NCBI RefSeq assembly: GCF_958979055.1
Contig: NC_084898.1
Span: 2,304,001-2,368,000, forward strand
Direction of reading: 5' to 3'
Length of the DNA: 64,000 bases
DNA from: Alnus glutinosa
Lineage: Eukaryota; Streptophyta; Magnoliopsida; Fagales; Betulaceae
In this document: positions 23,301 to 33,964 of the stretch, piece after piece
How the letters are laid out: every line of letters starts with the position of its first letter
Position numbering within the stretch: position 1 is the stretch's first letter
Translations under genes and position numbers: made by a program
The notes under the pieces: generated by a model
Told to the model about the DNA's origin: nothing
What the model saw: only the letters and a program-made list of their open reading frames with translations
Database searches by the model: none

Positions 23301-23933
23301 CGAAGTGCTAAGTGCGTCTAAAGCGTCAAAGCGACACGCGTGCGTGCGTGCGTGTGACGATCAGTGCTTTACACTGGGGTGACGCAGCTGGCACAACTAG
23401 CACATATACTCAAAATCTTATTTAGTATCGGTGCTTGATAAATGCTTATAAAGCACAAAAAATACTCATAGTTTTTCAACGTGAGACAAAGAGTAATAAA
23501 AATAAACAGAGGAAAATTTAAATATTCAAATTTAAGATAAACTTAAAATTTCCATATTTTTCAAATTAGAGATAAACTTAGATTTTCATGAAATAAATTT
23601 TCAACAAATATGAGAGAAACCGCTCACCATTCGACCACACTGGACACGTGCACGGCCCAGTTGGGCAAGGAGAGAGCATTGGCGGGCTCAGTGAGTTGCA
23701 GAGAGGGTGGCTCCGCAGATGAGGCGGGTCCCACGAGGGTCAGTGCCAAACCCGCCCCTAATATAGCCACCATGGCCTTCGGGTTCTGGATGGCAACACA
23801 ATTGGTACGCTCCTGGACTTGGGTTTGCAATGTTCCATGTGTTTGGGACTTTTGGAGTTGAAGAGGTAATGGGTTTTGTGGGTTTGCGAACAAAGAGAGG
23901 ATTTTGAAGGTAGAGTAAGGTGGTCATAGCCAT
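20310..23933 (-). CDS. Ycf49-like (DUF2499) plastid membrane protein, four exons
   Basis: Exons on the minus strand: 23933-23628, 22378-22300, 21529-21461 and 20417-20310 (stop TGA). All introns are GT-AG and the phases fit. The conserved core joins across exons: ALSLPNWAVHVSSVVEW, then IAAMALVWQYGEQSG and SWKGLSWGM, then VPLLGGAFCACTWHFFYN and SESLE, then VLVALQAALTVI and MCIAAFRIYKSS. This is the DUF2499 fold of cyanobacterial and plastid Ycf49. Its function is unknown, and a plastid membrane location is likely. Exon 1 starts with a transit-peptide-like stretch (MAMTTLLYLQNPLFV), but that frame and the conserved frame (QVQERTNC then NPKAMVAILGAG) differ by one nucleotide, so a frameshift lies at about 23805-23850. 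Intron 3 holds a decayed copy of exon 3. Confidence 0.87.
21179..21440 (-). repeat. Degenerate tandem copy of Ycf49-like exon 3 with flanks (pseudo-exon)
   Basis: 21179-21440 repeats 21462-21675 with substitutions and a small internal duplication (ATAAAGAAATG appears twice). On the minus strand, after TTCAG it reads ETLLVRAFCARTWHFF and then a stop, compared with VPLLGGAFCACTWHFF in the true exon. It lies inside intron 3, downstream of the real exon. If it were spliced in, translation would end early. Confidence 0.85.
21707..21732 (+). repeat. Homopolymer of 26 G
   Basis: The run lies in intron 2 of the Ycf49-like gene and would be poly(C) in its transcript. Such a G run can form quadruplex DNA and is prone to length error in assemblies. 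Confidence 0.95.
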
Positions 23934-23940
23934 AGCTGTG

Positions 23941-24402
23941 AGATTTTTCAGAGTGAGACTGTGTGACTGAGGTATGAAGCAGGGTACTCCGAAGGTAGAT
24001 TAGTAATAAGATATATTTTCAGAAAATGAGAAAAATAAATATTTTTGGTTACTATATATTCTACTATAAATTTCGTTCATAATTAGTAAACGAGTGATGT
24101 TAAGAATATTTTTATTTTTTATTTTTTAGATAAGTTAAGAATATTATAATTTTTATTATAAGTCTCTTATAAGCTAATTTATTATAAGTCTCTTATAAGC
24201 TAATGTTATAGTTCGTGTTAAATTTATCGCGTCAGGAATTAAACAATTAAATTTAATTATAGTTAACGTGATAGTATCACATAGACTATTATATCAGCTT
24301 GTAAGCTCACGTGACACTTACTATATCAACCACTAAATAATTAAATTTAATTGTGGTCGATGTGATAGTGAAACATAGACTGCCACATCAAGATAAATGT
24401 TA
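23941..24402. repeat. Upstream region of the Ycf49-like gene with a dispersed AT-rich repeat
   Basis: The first 100 bp should hold the promoter of the minus-strand gene. 24080-24400 contains AAACAATTAAATTTAATT and CACATAGACTG/CCACATCA motifs. These recur around 36450-36710, 56700-56890 and 58570-58830, marking a dispersed MITE-like family. A 30-bp direct repeat (TCTTATAAGCTAAT) is at 24163-24203. Confidence 0.55.
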
Positions 24403-25282
24403 GGGGTACTTACAAACCTTTACAAACAAAGGCTTACAAACTGACGCGAAATTTATGTAGCTTTTTTCAAAAATTAAAAAACTTAAACACGTGTAAATTT
24501 CCCATCTCTCGCTTAGTGTGGTACCTAAACCCACAGTGAACCCAAAGGACAAGGTCACCGACGACCGTTGGTGACATTATCGAGTGACCCCAAAGAGAAA
24601 TTCGGCCAAAGATCCGGCTGGAAACCCACACCAATGTGCGTGGATTGCCGGCCGGATCTGGGTTTCCGGCCAGAAACCCACACACACCGGCGTGGGTTTC
24701 TAGTCGGATATCTCATTGGGGTCGCCCAGATCTCTCAAACGGATCTCTCATCGAGGTTGCCCGGATCTGGGTTTTCTGCCAGACTAACCAAATTTGGCCG
24801 GATCTCTCAAACCCACGCCGGTGTGCGTGGGCCGGATCTGGGTTTCCAACTGGAAACCCACACACGGTCGGATCTCTAGCTGGATCTCCCATCGAGGTCG
24901 CCCGAATCTCTCATCGAGTTCACTGGCTGTTGGTTTAATTTACACGTGTTTAAGTTTTTAAATTGAAAAAAGTCACATGTATTCTACATCAATTTATAAA
25001 CGGACATAAATTTCCTACAAACCGGTTTATAAGAAATTTTCTACAACCCACATATAAGATTGACATATGTCCCTTAACATGTGTCCATTGACATGTGAGA
25101 AGCACATGTTATTTAAATTGCATGTGCTTCTTACATGCTTTTTTAAATGCTTTTTTAATTGTATTAATAAAAAAACATGTGCTTCTCATATGTTTAAAAG
25201 ACACGTGTCCTTTTTATATGTGGATTGTAGAAAATTTATGTCATTTATAAACTTTTGTTTGTAAAAAGTTTATAAGTACCCC
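24403..25282. mobile_element. TIR element with TA target duplication and nested foldback
   Basis: The ends are GGGGTACTTACAAACCTTTA on the left and, inverted on the right, GGGGTACTTATAAACTTTTT, flanked by TA on each side (24401-24402 and 25283-25284). Inner arms also pair (AACTTAAACACGTGTAAATT with AATTTACACGTGTTTAAGTT). The centre, 24500-24930, is GC-richer and is built from repeats of GGATCTGGGTTTCC and GGAAACCCACAC in both orientations. A second foldback (about 25030-25245, CTACAACCCACATATAAG with its inverse) lies in the right half. There is no transposase. The TA duplication fits a Mariner-like origin, but this is uncertain. Confidence 0.65.
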
Positions 25283-25284
25283 TA

Positions 25285-25619
25285 GTATTTCTCCCACCTC
25301 AATGTTCAATTGTTTAGTAGATGATAAGTTACCACGTCATCTACTCAATTGAATTTAACTGTGGCTGAAATGCTGCTCCCTAGCCGTCTAACGATGGGCC
25401 AGCACTCAGAGACAAGAGACTCAACAGTAACCCAATATTCAAAGAAGCTCACATGGGCCGGACGCCAAGTAAGCCCACATTAGCCCATCTTTCTAATTAA
25501 ATTCAAAGAAGCCCAACATGGGCGTTGAGTCCACGAACGCCACCCATGATAATTATTCTCTCAATGTTGATGCTATTACTTTTGATGTTGCTTATTGGAG
25601 CCGTCATTGGCATCCATAA

Positions 25620-25672
<53 letters not shown>

Positions 25673-26560
25673 GCTTCTGCCCTTTTTGGACAAGGATCAA
25701 ATGAATTGGAGAGGAATTAATTAATATAAAAATAAGGGTAAAATTGCTCTTTCATATTTTTTTTTTGAATAATTTTGCCCTATCATTTAAACTAACCGGC
25801 TCCTCTCTAGTTCATTTGAATTGAAAATGATTCAAATATATATTTTTTGTGAGATTTTGTGTCAAAGTGGTCTATTTGCAGGCTTTAGTATCCTAGTAAG
25901 GGTGTGTTTTGGCATTGTAATTTTGTAAACAAAAAGTGTGATTTTAAATCAAATCATAGAAAATGAATTGTTTGGAATTGCGCTGTTAAATTACAGGCAA
26001 TAGGGTGCTTGTTTGAAAACACAATTTTAAAAGCTAAACTATGATTTTAAAGGTTAAATTGTGATTTTACCAAACGTTTAATTGCGTTTTTAAAAATTAC
26101 ATATTTTAAAATCGCTATTTTTAAATTACACTTATTGAAATCGCAAACCCTAAAGATCAATTAAGTTAGTTGACATGAGTTCTAGTATTGACGACGCCTA
26201 TTTAAACAAATCTGCCCGAGTCTGTTTGACATTTGGACAATAGCTTAAAAAAAAAAATGCCCCAACATAGGGATTCTCTTTAAATTTTCCAATTTTACAA
26301 AGGCATCAAAATGATAAATTAGAAGAGAATTTTTTTTTTAAAAAAAAAAAAAAAAAAAACCATCCTGGCCGGAGGTGGAGGTATCAGGAATTGACGATGT
26401 GAAAGAGTTTTGAGTTTTCTCTAAGATTATTTTTTTTTCATCTTTATATATAAATCAGAGATCCTAATATACTTCAAATGTTTAAACTATATATCCTTCA
26501 TTTTATACTCATAATTAATCAATTAATCAACTATCTTATTACAATTATAAGATACTTAGA
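25285..26560. other. Intergenic region with (AT)n and a MITE remnant
   Basis: There is an AT dinucleotide run at 25623-25670. 25693-25850 (GGATCAAATGAATTGGAGAG, then its inverse AACTAACCGGCTCCTCTC) is a degenerate member of the MITE family seen intact at 54748. A poly(A) stretch is at about 26339-26359. No gene is seen. Confidence 0.5.
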
Positions 26561-27010
26561 ACTGTCCCCCTCACGCAAACACTGAGAAATTCAAATATTC
26601 GAATCCTCAACTTCAAGTCTTCAACTGTCATCTTTGCATCTCTTTCTTTTTTACTTTTCTTCGTTGTCTACGATCTTTTGCTTCTTATTATCAAATGCCA
26701 ATTAGATTCGGTTCTTTGTGTAATAACAAGCCTAAGCTTGCTTTTGCTTTTCCTTCTTTAATTTACTTTTGATTTTGCTTTTGCCTTTTGGGTTTAATTA
26801 ATTAGATGCATCTTTATTCGGGCTTTCAACTTTTGTGATATTTACAAAATACAAAGCTTTAAGTCTTTACGTTTGTCACAAAATTTTGTGTATAATAAAT
26901 TAGGATGATAATTTTTTTGAGTCAAAATTGCCCTTTAAATTCTGAACTTTTTTAATATTAAAGATCTTTCTTTAGAGAAAAACAACGATCAAGGTAAAAT
27001 AGTATGGATA
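26560..27010. repeat. Partial paralogue of the intergenic duplicated block
   Basis: The stretch is related to 7255-7400 and to 31990-32910 (ATTTACAAAATACAAAGCT, TTTTGTGTA then AATAA, TTAGGATGATAATTTTTT). It preserves unfilled sites for the transposons at 32438 and 32841. Confidence 0.7.
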
Positions 27011-27872
27011 ACCCCAAAGGGGTCATTTAGGGTTATCCATTCTTACGTTCGAGCTTTCCTTGAGTTGAAACCGATCTCTTGGGGCCAACCCCCACGTCTC
27101 AACCTCGTCCATGAGGAGAGCGGCTTCAAGTATGGGCCTCGAGTTTACCTCTTAAGGGTGGGTAAATGAAGAGTCTCTACCTTAAGGGGGTTCCGGTCAT
27201 CAAAATAAATAAATAAAAATAAGTACTAGAACCGAATGGTAGTAAGATGGAAGATACGTATGGGTTGTTGGAAATAATTTTGGATGATACACAAAATATT
27301 TGTTGAAATAAAATAATACAAATCTGAAAATTAACAATAAAATAAATAAAATGCAAGAGAAAAAAAGAGTAATGAAAGATTTCACAATGCTATAGATTTA
27401 CGCAAAAGCGTTGTCCTTAAAGGTTGATTCGTTTCTCCTGGAGTATATAACTCAATGTGATGGAATCCCTTGTCATGCAACCTCCCAATATTAGACTATA
27501 GCGTCTACCTTCGTTAATGACACATTTCCAAGAATGAAAGCTAATAGAACAACCCTTTAATTTTCCTTTGTGAGCAATATCACGAAAAAAATAGAAGTAT
27601 ATAAAAATGTATATATACTTCTCAAGTACTCGTAGTGTATCTTATATATACATGACAAATGGCTTAGTAAATCTACTATAGTATCCAAAGGCATTTGGAA
27701 ACACTTTATGATCAAATGGTTATATTTTTGGATTTTATGACTAAAGTCAAAACTCTTTAAGAAGAAAAAATAAATAAACGGTCAAAACTGTTAAACTAAT
27801 TAAAGAAGATTTCTCTTTTTAAAGCCCATGACCCTATTTGTTAATGACAATTAAAAACCATATGAAAAGAAG

Positions 27873-27917
<45 letters not shown>

Positions 27918-28332
27918 TTGGTCATAAAAATATTAATGATCAAATAGTCATAATTGTTTTTTTCATTCTTAAAACTCATGTAATGAAATATGTAATAAAA
28001 TTTTAAAACTCATGTAATGAAAAAGATAATAAAAGGTTAAAACTCATGTAATGAAAATGGTAATAAACATATGAATCAATGGTTGAGTAAGAAAAACTTG
28101 TTTGTAACATTACAACATGGGTTTCTAGTAATCCTTATCATTTCTTATACTATAGAGGAAACATATAGGAATATTATTTATGATAGGAGAAAAGAAAGAA
28201 AAAGTTTTTTTTTTTTTTTAATAAAATATTAGTAAGGAAGCGTAATATTTGTTCTGAGTGCAATTTTAAGGTCCATCCTCCTAAATCATTCTTCACTAGC
28301 AGATGTGCTATCCAATTAAAGCACATCTGCCA
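27011..28332. other. Intergenic region, possible LTR fragments, poly(A) and short tandem repeat
   Basis: 27200-27700 resembles scattered retrotransposon remnants but has no clear domain. A poly(A) run of 36 is at 27878-27913. Three units of about 36 bp containing AAAACTCATGTAATGAAA lie at 27970-28070. No coding region is supported. Confidence 0.4.
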
Positions 28333-30780
28333 GTTTAGATAACAATTAAGATTAATGAAGTTATTAACTTTCAATTTAAAGACTACATATATGAATACTA
28401 AAATCAAGCAAAGCATTAAAACAATTACCACAAAGATTTTGGTGATAAGCGGAATCTTTCGAAGAACTCTCCAGAAGTAAAATTATATTGGGGCAGCCAA
28501 ACTTAAGAAATCAATCAACTATATAAGAATGAAAAATTACAAGAAATTGATACTTACAAAACATTTGTAGTTGACACTATCTTGTACTAGACAAGTGATT
28601 CACTTGCTTGCTACTGCAGTAGTTCTCTAGAACTTTTGGACAACTCTTCTACTTGATATTATTTATCGAAACTTCGATAAACTTCAACGGTTGAATGAAT
28701 GATGAACAATGTGGGTTACAAGAGAATTCAAAAAGAATATACAATCAAAAATTGATCCAAAATTGCGATTTTATCATACGAAATTTTCCTTAACGAAACA
28801 AATTTGATTGATCAATTCAAATTGAGTTTGATTGATCAAAATCTTTGACTCTTAAATTTTTTTTTTCTTTCCGTTTTAGCTCTAAAATTGTTTTGAACAC
28901 CACTCTAGATCTAAAACTTAGATTCGAAATTATTTTGTCACTTAATTAGCCAATTCACAAACCTAAGAGCAACCAAAAAGTTCAAAATACTCTGTAAATT
29001 TTTTTGTGAAACGAACGTTTGTTACATGATTTACTTACATATTTTCTCGTGTTTCTTTTTGTTGTATATATCACTTTTGCTTTTGATCATCATTTCACTG
29101 GCATAATTTCTTCTTGCACTTTTATTTTTCATAACAAGAAGAGTTTTTGTGTCATATCCGGCAAATATATGTTAGCATAAACATGATTATTATGGTAAAC
29201 AAATAAGCAGCAGAAAATAAAACAAATGATTTAGGGTTCCCTCCGGCAATCTTTTTTCAAACATTTTCAATAACTTCTGAAAACAAAATAATAAGAAGTA
29301 TCTTCTGACCTATGCCTATTGAACGTCATATTGAAAGTATACCTATGGTGTATACTTTCAAAATTAGTATACACCATAATTGCTCCTCTCATCAAAGAAT
29401 AATTAATTGATTAATTTGATTTGATATTAATTTACAAATTAATGTCAATGACAATTAATGTGATTTGATTCCATTAGATAATTTAACACAACTAAATTAT
29501 CATACAGTATACTGTATATACAATGTATTATTAAATATAATAATTCATATATACGTATGGCATATAGGCCATATATATATATATATATATATTAACAATC
29601 CCTCACCCGAACACATTAATTCAAAAAGTCGATTCTCGGTAACTTCAACCGTGTAATTTGCATCACTTTTCTTCTTTATTCAATTGCGCGCTTTTATCAC
29701 ATGTGGCACTCCCCACTTCACAGTTCACACTCAAAACTAAAGATTCCCCGGCACTTTTGCTATAAAATTTCTTATAAATTTAATTAATAAAAGAAATTAA
29801 TTATGAATTATGAATTATTACCTTAATTAATTTGTAAGAAAAACAAAATAAAAACTATAGTAATCAAGCATTTTTCTATAATAATAGCATTCCAAAGAGA
29901 AATCTAAAGAATCTTGAGTGCAAAAAGAAAAAGGCATAGAAAGTTGGATTCTTTGGGTTTGAGATATATCTTTATTCGAACTTTCAAATTTTGTGCATGG
30001 TAAGTTAACTGGCTCAATTTTTTTATTTTTTTTTGTCACAGTTGTCCTCTAAATTCATAAATTATTTTCAAAATTAAGATGCAAATCAACTTTTCTTAGA
30101 ACGTCAGTATTCAGTGAGTACAACCCAAGTTAACTTTAATTGCTAATTGCCTCTTGGGTTTGACTGGATATATCTTATGTTTAGTTTGTTTTGACATAAA
30201 ACAACTTTTGTTGAAAAATATTTTTGGCGAAAATGGTTTCAGTTGAAAATATATTTTGGTATTTGGTTCGTACGAAAAATAGCAATAACGGGCAATTGCC
30301 GGTGACCGCCAAAAATAATGTGCAACTTCCAGCAAACTTTGGAAGCGAATAATAAATTATGAGAGAGAATGTGTACGAGAAAGAGAAGATCAAACTCGAA
30401 AAATGGTTTACCATATTAACTAAATGGAAATCAGTTTTCAAAGATGAAGCTTTTATGGTCAAACAAAAAATGTTTTTGATTTGACCATCATTTTGGGTCA
30501 CACCAAATACCATAATTTATTAAAAAAAATTTTTTAAAAAAATTTACAATGAAAAAAAGGGAGCCTTAATCACATCATACAAACCTCAAGATTTTTTTTT
30601 ATGGCAATTATAAAACTTTGTGATGGTATTGGTTACATAACGTTGAATCAAATATAAAAGCTTGGGACAAGTACGCAAATGCTAACAGTATTGGGACAAG
30701 TAAGTAAATTTCAAAATTAAAGTTTTTTTTTTTCTCAATTAAAGATATTTCTTTAGAGAAAGACAGCGATCACCGGGTAA
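28333..30780. repeat. Intergenic segmental duplication, copy 2 (pairs with 6363-10230)
   Basis: Same order and orientation as copy 1, but without the two TIR elements at 7782 and 9183. It has a private insert at about 29170-29590 (ATTGAACGTCATATTGAAAG region, with a hairpin GTATACACCATA). The single-copy sites at 29966-29974 and near 30340-30362 represent the unfilled states. No gene is seen. Confidence 0.85.
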
Positions 30781-30984
30781 GTGATTGTGAGAGACTACTT
30801 ATAAAATCTGTCTGACTGGATAAGTGGTTGAACAACCTAATTTTTATAGGTGGGTTCGATAGGTAATATTTCACAATCACAAATTTGGAGAGATACTTTG
30901 ATCCGATCCTTATCCAGTATTGAAACCTCAACGATAGTAAGATGGAAGATAATTAAGTATGGGTTTCTAGTAATTTCATCTATA

Positions 30985-31330
30985 ATGCTCCGTTTGTTTT
31001 GACGTAAAATGTTTTCCGTCGTAAAATATTTTCGACGAAATCATTTTTAAGAAAAATGATTTCGTTGAAAATAGTTTTCGGCATTTTGGCTTGTACGAAA
31101 AAATCAGCAATGGCGAAAAATCACCGGTGACGAAATTCTGTCACTGGCTGACAGAATTCTGGCCATTTTCACCTGATTCCTACGATGAATGCCAGAATCC
31201 GGCGGCAATGGTTAGATTCCAGCCAATTTCCCTAAATCTAGATTGGCCGGATTCCGGTCAGTTTCTCTACAATGGTAGGCTCAGGACCGCAAGTATTATC
31301 CGTTTTTATGAACATGTTAAAGTCTCTCTT
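30985..31330. repeat. AAAATATTTTCGACGAAA-type dispersed repeat
   Basis: TTTGTTTTGACGTAAAATG and AAAATATTTTCGACGAAATC are followed by CGGTGACGAAATTCTG and a GGCCGGATTCCGG palindrome. Related sequence occurs at 9020-9170, 30180-30350 and, diverged, at 18780-18840. This is probably a small DNA transposon family. The open frame across it is not a recognisable gene. Confidence 0.5.
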
Positions 31331-31364
31331 CATGTATTTTTTTTTCTTTTAATTCAACACTACT

Positions 31365-31908
31365 TGTTTATCCAAAAAAAAAACTGAAGTTTCCAAAACA
31401 ATTTTATTTTTATAATAAAAGCATTACCATTTTTTGTTCAAATATCATTAATTTATCTAACACTTCAATTCATATATGTATACACACACACTTGCTTGCT
31501 GAAATTGAAAATAATAATCTAATTGAAAGAGTTTTATTTTAAGTGCTCCAGCCATAATGATATCAGGTATTATTTCGATATGTACACTAAATGCATTTTC
31601 CTTTCAATTTTCCTTGACTGTGGAGCTATCCAAGTTCAAAAACATTATGGAAAAGAAAATGCTTTTATGCAGAATGTTATTCCCTCAAGATGAAGGGGGG
31701 TACATGCATGCTTAAAGTCATTGGTCAGGCCAATCTATAGTAATATCCCCACTAAAAATGAAAATATTTTTGAAAAATGATACTGAAGATCAAATTGATC
31801 TCTAAATATTTTGTCCATTATAGAATTTCAAATAACTCTTACAATTTAACATGAAAAGCAATTAGGTCATGTTATTTGTTATGGTATCAGCATTCTAATT
31901 AAATAAGG
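31365..31908. repeat. Third copy of DC1/BASS downstream sequence, without the gene
   Basis: 31365-31520 matches 36190-36330 (AAACTGAAGTTTCCA, TTTTGTTCAAAT, TTATCTAACACTT). 31669-31908 matches 17643-17876 and 37415-37650 (AGAATGTTATTCCCTC, GATACTGAAGATCAAAT, TTATTTGTTATGGTAT). No DC1 coding sequence precedes it, so the gene part was lost or never included. Confidence 0.8.
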
Positions 31909-32437
31909 TCATGTTACTTTTTAAACATCGAAGACAAAAATGAAAAAATAGTCAAACTTTAAAGAGGAAAATGTATTTTTCCATAACCATTCCTTAAATT
32001 CAAGAATAATTATTCCTCTCAATTTGAACACGTAACCTCAATTCTTCATCCGTCATTTGCATCTATCTTTTTTTCTTTTCTTCTTTGTCTCATTGCTTGT
32101 TATTGTACCAAAGAATCAATCTTTAATTTGCTTTTGCTTTTCCTAAAAGAAAAGTTTAGAAGCAAATTTGCCATATTTTGGTGTTGATAAAGGAGAATAT
32201 CATTATTATAAAAGCATTTAGAGATATAAAAAGAATCTTACTTGCTTGCCTATCGGTATTAATTCGATGAGTCCAAGCCAAGTCAACTTTTCTTAGCATA
32301 TATATCAGTATTCATTCTATGAGTGTAACCCAAGTCAACCTTGCTTGCCTCTTGGGTTTGATTAATTGGATACATCTTTAATTGGGCTTTAACCTTTTGT
32401 GGTATTTACAAAATACAAAGCTGATTTATTGTATTAG
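31909..32437. repeat. Fourth partial paralogue of the intergenic block
   Basis: Pieces resemble 7255-7400 and 26560-26870 (CCTCAATTCTTCA then CATTTGCATC, TTGCTTGCCTCTTGGGTTTGA, ATTTACAAAATACAAAGCT). No gene is seen. Confidence 0.6.
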
Positions 32438-32731
32438 TGGCCCCGTTTAGTAATCCCCTCCCCTTCTCCTCCCCTTCCCTTTGTGAGAATATTTTTGTTG
32501 TGTGAAAATAGAAAGTGATTGATGTGATATAAAGTAGAAAGAATTTATATGGAAAAGTGGAAAAAATTTGTATTGTAGTGGATTTTTTTAATTAAATAAT
32601 AATAAAAAATTATTAATGTGATATAAAAAGTAAAAAAGAAAAGGATGTTTTGAATTTGATGTTTTTTGGGAAAGGTAAAAATAAGGGGAGGGAAGGGAAG
32701 GGGAAGGGGAGGGAGTTAGTAAACGGGGCCA
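32438..32731. mobile_element. hAT-like MITE
   Basis: The ends are TGGCCCCGTTTAGTAA and, inverted on the right, TGGCCCCGTTTACTAA, followed inward by CCCTCCCCTT. The flanks GTATTAG (32431-32437) and GTATCTA (32732-32738) may be an imperfect duplication. The body is AT-rich and non-coding. The paralogue at 26840-26910 lacks it. Confidence 0.7.
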
Positions 32732-32840
32732 GTATCTAATTTTGTCCCAATCTTTTGTGTACAATAAGATAGGATGATAATTTTTTGAGTAATTAAAAAA
32801 TTGCCCTCTAAATTTTAAACTATTCTAATATTAAAAATAT

Positions 32841-33268
32841 GAAGAAAAAAAAATTCACTTATAACTCCTGATCTTTCATCAATTTTGCAATTAAGTATTC
32901 AAACTTTGAAAAAATGTCAATTTAAAGTATCCATATTTCAATTGTTTTGAATTTCAACACTTAGTTAGAATTTTCAGTTAAATCCTACCAAAATACCAGT
33001 GTTTTTTCAAAAATTCATGCATTAGTATTTTTGCAAATTCCGTTAAATTCTGACAAACACCTAAATCTTTACAATTTTTTTTTCTTGAAAAAAATTGAGG
33101 GGTATTTTGAAAATTTTGACAGAATTTAACAGAAAATTCTAACGGATAGTTGAAATTGAAAAAAAAAATAAAAAATGAAAGATTGATATCATAAATTGAC
33201 ACTTTTAAAGTTTGAATACTTAATTGCAAAAGTGATGAAAGATTAGGAATTATAAATGAAATTTTTCC
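32841..33268. mobile_element. TIR element with 10-bp target-site duplication
   Basis: Identical TTAAAAATAT flanks the insert (32831-32840 and 33269-33278). The TIRs pair for about 100 bp (TGATCTTTCATCAATTTTGC with TAATCTTTCATCACTTTTGC, then AATTAAGTATTCAAACTTT). The paralogue near 26955-26985 reads AATATTAAAGATCTTTC without an insert. The long duplication suggests a Mutator-like element. No transposase is present. Confidence 0.8.
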
Positions 33269-33964
33269 TTAAAAATATTTTTTTTAGAGAAAGGTTAGTA
33301 AAAGGCATATACATATGGGTTTCTAGTAATTTCATAAATAAATCTTTTTTCTCTCCTCATACTCAATCAACGAAACAAAGATTGAACTTACAACACCAAC
33401 ATGACTATTTTCACATGCCCACCTTCCTCCCAGGGGCACCAATCAAGAGTGGTGCGCTTAAATACGTTTTCACATCATTTAAAATTTTAAATTTCATGAC
33501 ATCATGTGAATAATAAAATTAGATCTTTTTTCTATTCGAATTAGGGGAAAGGGAAAATAATAAAATAAAATGAGAGATCTCTATTTGCTTTTCATCATTT
33601 CTTCTTTTACTTCTCTGTTTCATAATTAAGAAGAATAATTGTGTACATATAATCAACCAATTAATGCACAAATACGTACACCTTAAAAAGACATACAAGT
33701 ACAGTTCCGTTCCTTGTATGAGTGCAAGCCAAGCGAACCTCGCTTGACTTGCCTCTTGGGCTTTGAGATCAAATCTGAGCTTCTTCGCATTTCTAAAAGC
33801 TTTATATATATATAGCAATTATAAAACTTAAATCAAATCTAAAAGCTTTGAGATCAAATCTGAGATTCTTCGCATTTCTCAATTCTAACCACCTCTCCCT
33901 CTTTGTTGTGTGCTTTGAGATAGATAGAGAGTGTGTGAGAGATCGATCTTGACTCTTGAGAGAG
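33269..33964 (+). promoter_or_regulatory. Upstream region and 5' UTR of DC1 gene B
   Basis: It includes a piece shared with 7625-7676 (TGTATGAGTGCAAGCCAAG, TTGCCTCTTGGG), a TATATATATA stretch at 33804-33813, a 20-bp direct repeat (TTTGAGATCAAATCTGAG at about 33764 and 33847) and a GA-rich leader. The last 100 bp match the leader of gene A. Confidence 0.5.

Noticed and set aside
23610..23861. Plus-strand open frame starting MRETAHHSTT
   Set aside because: It is antisense to exon 1 of the Ycf49-like gene, whose conserved residues lie on the minus strand.
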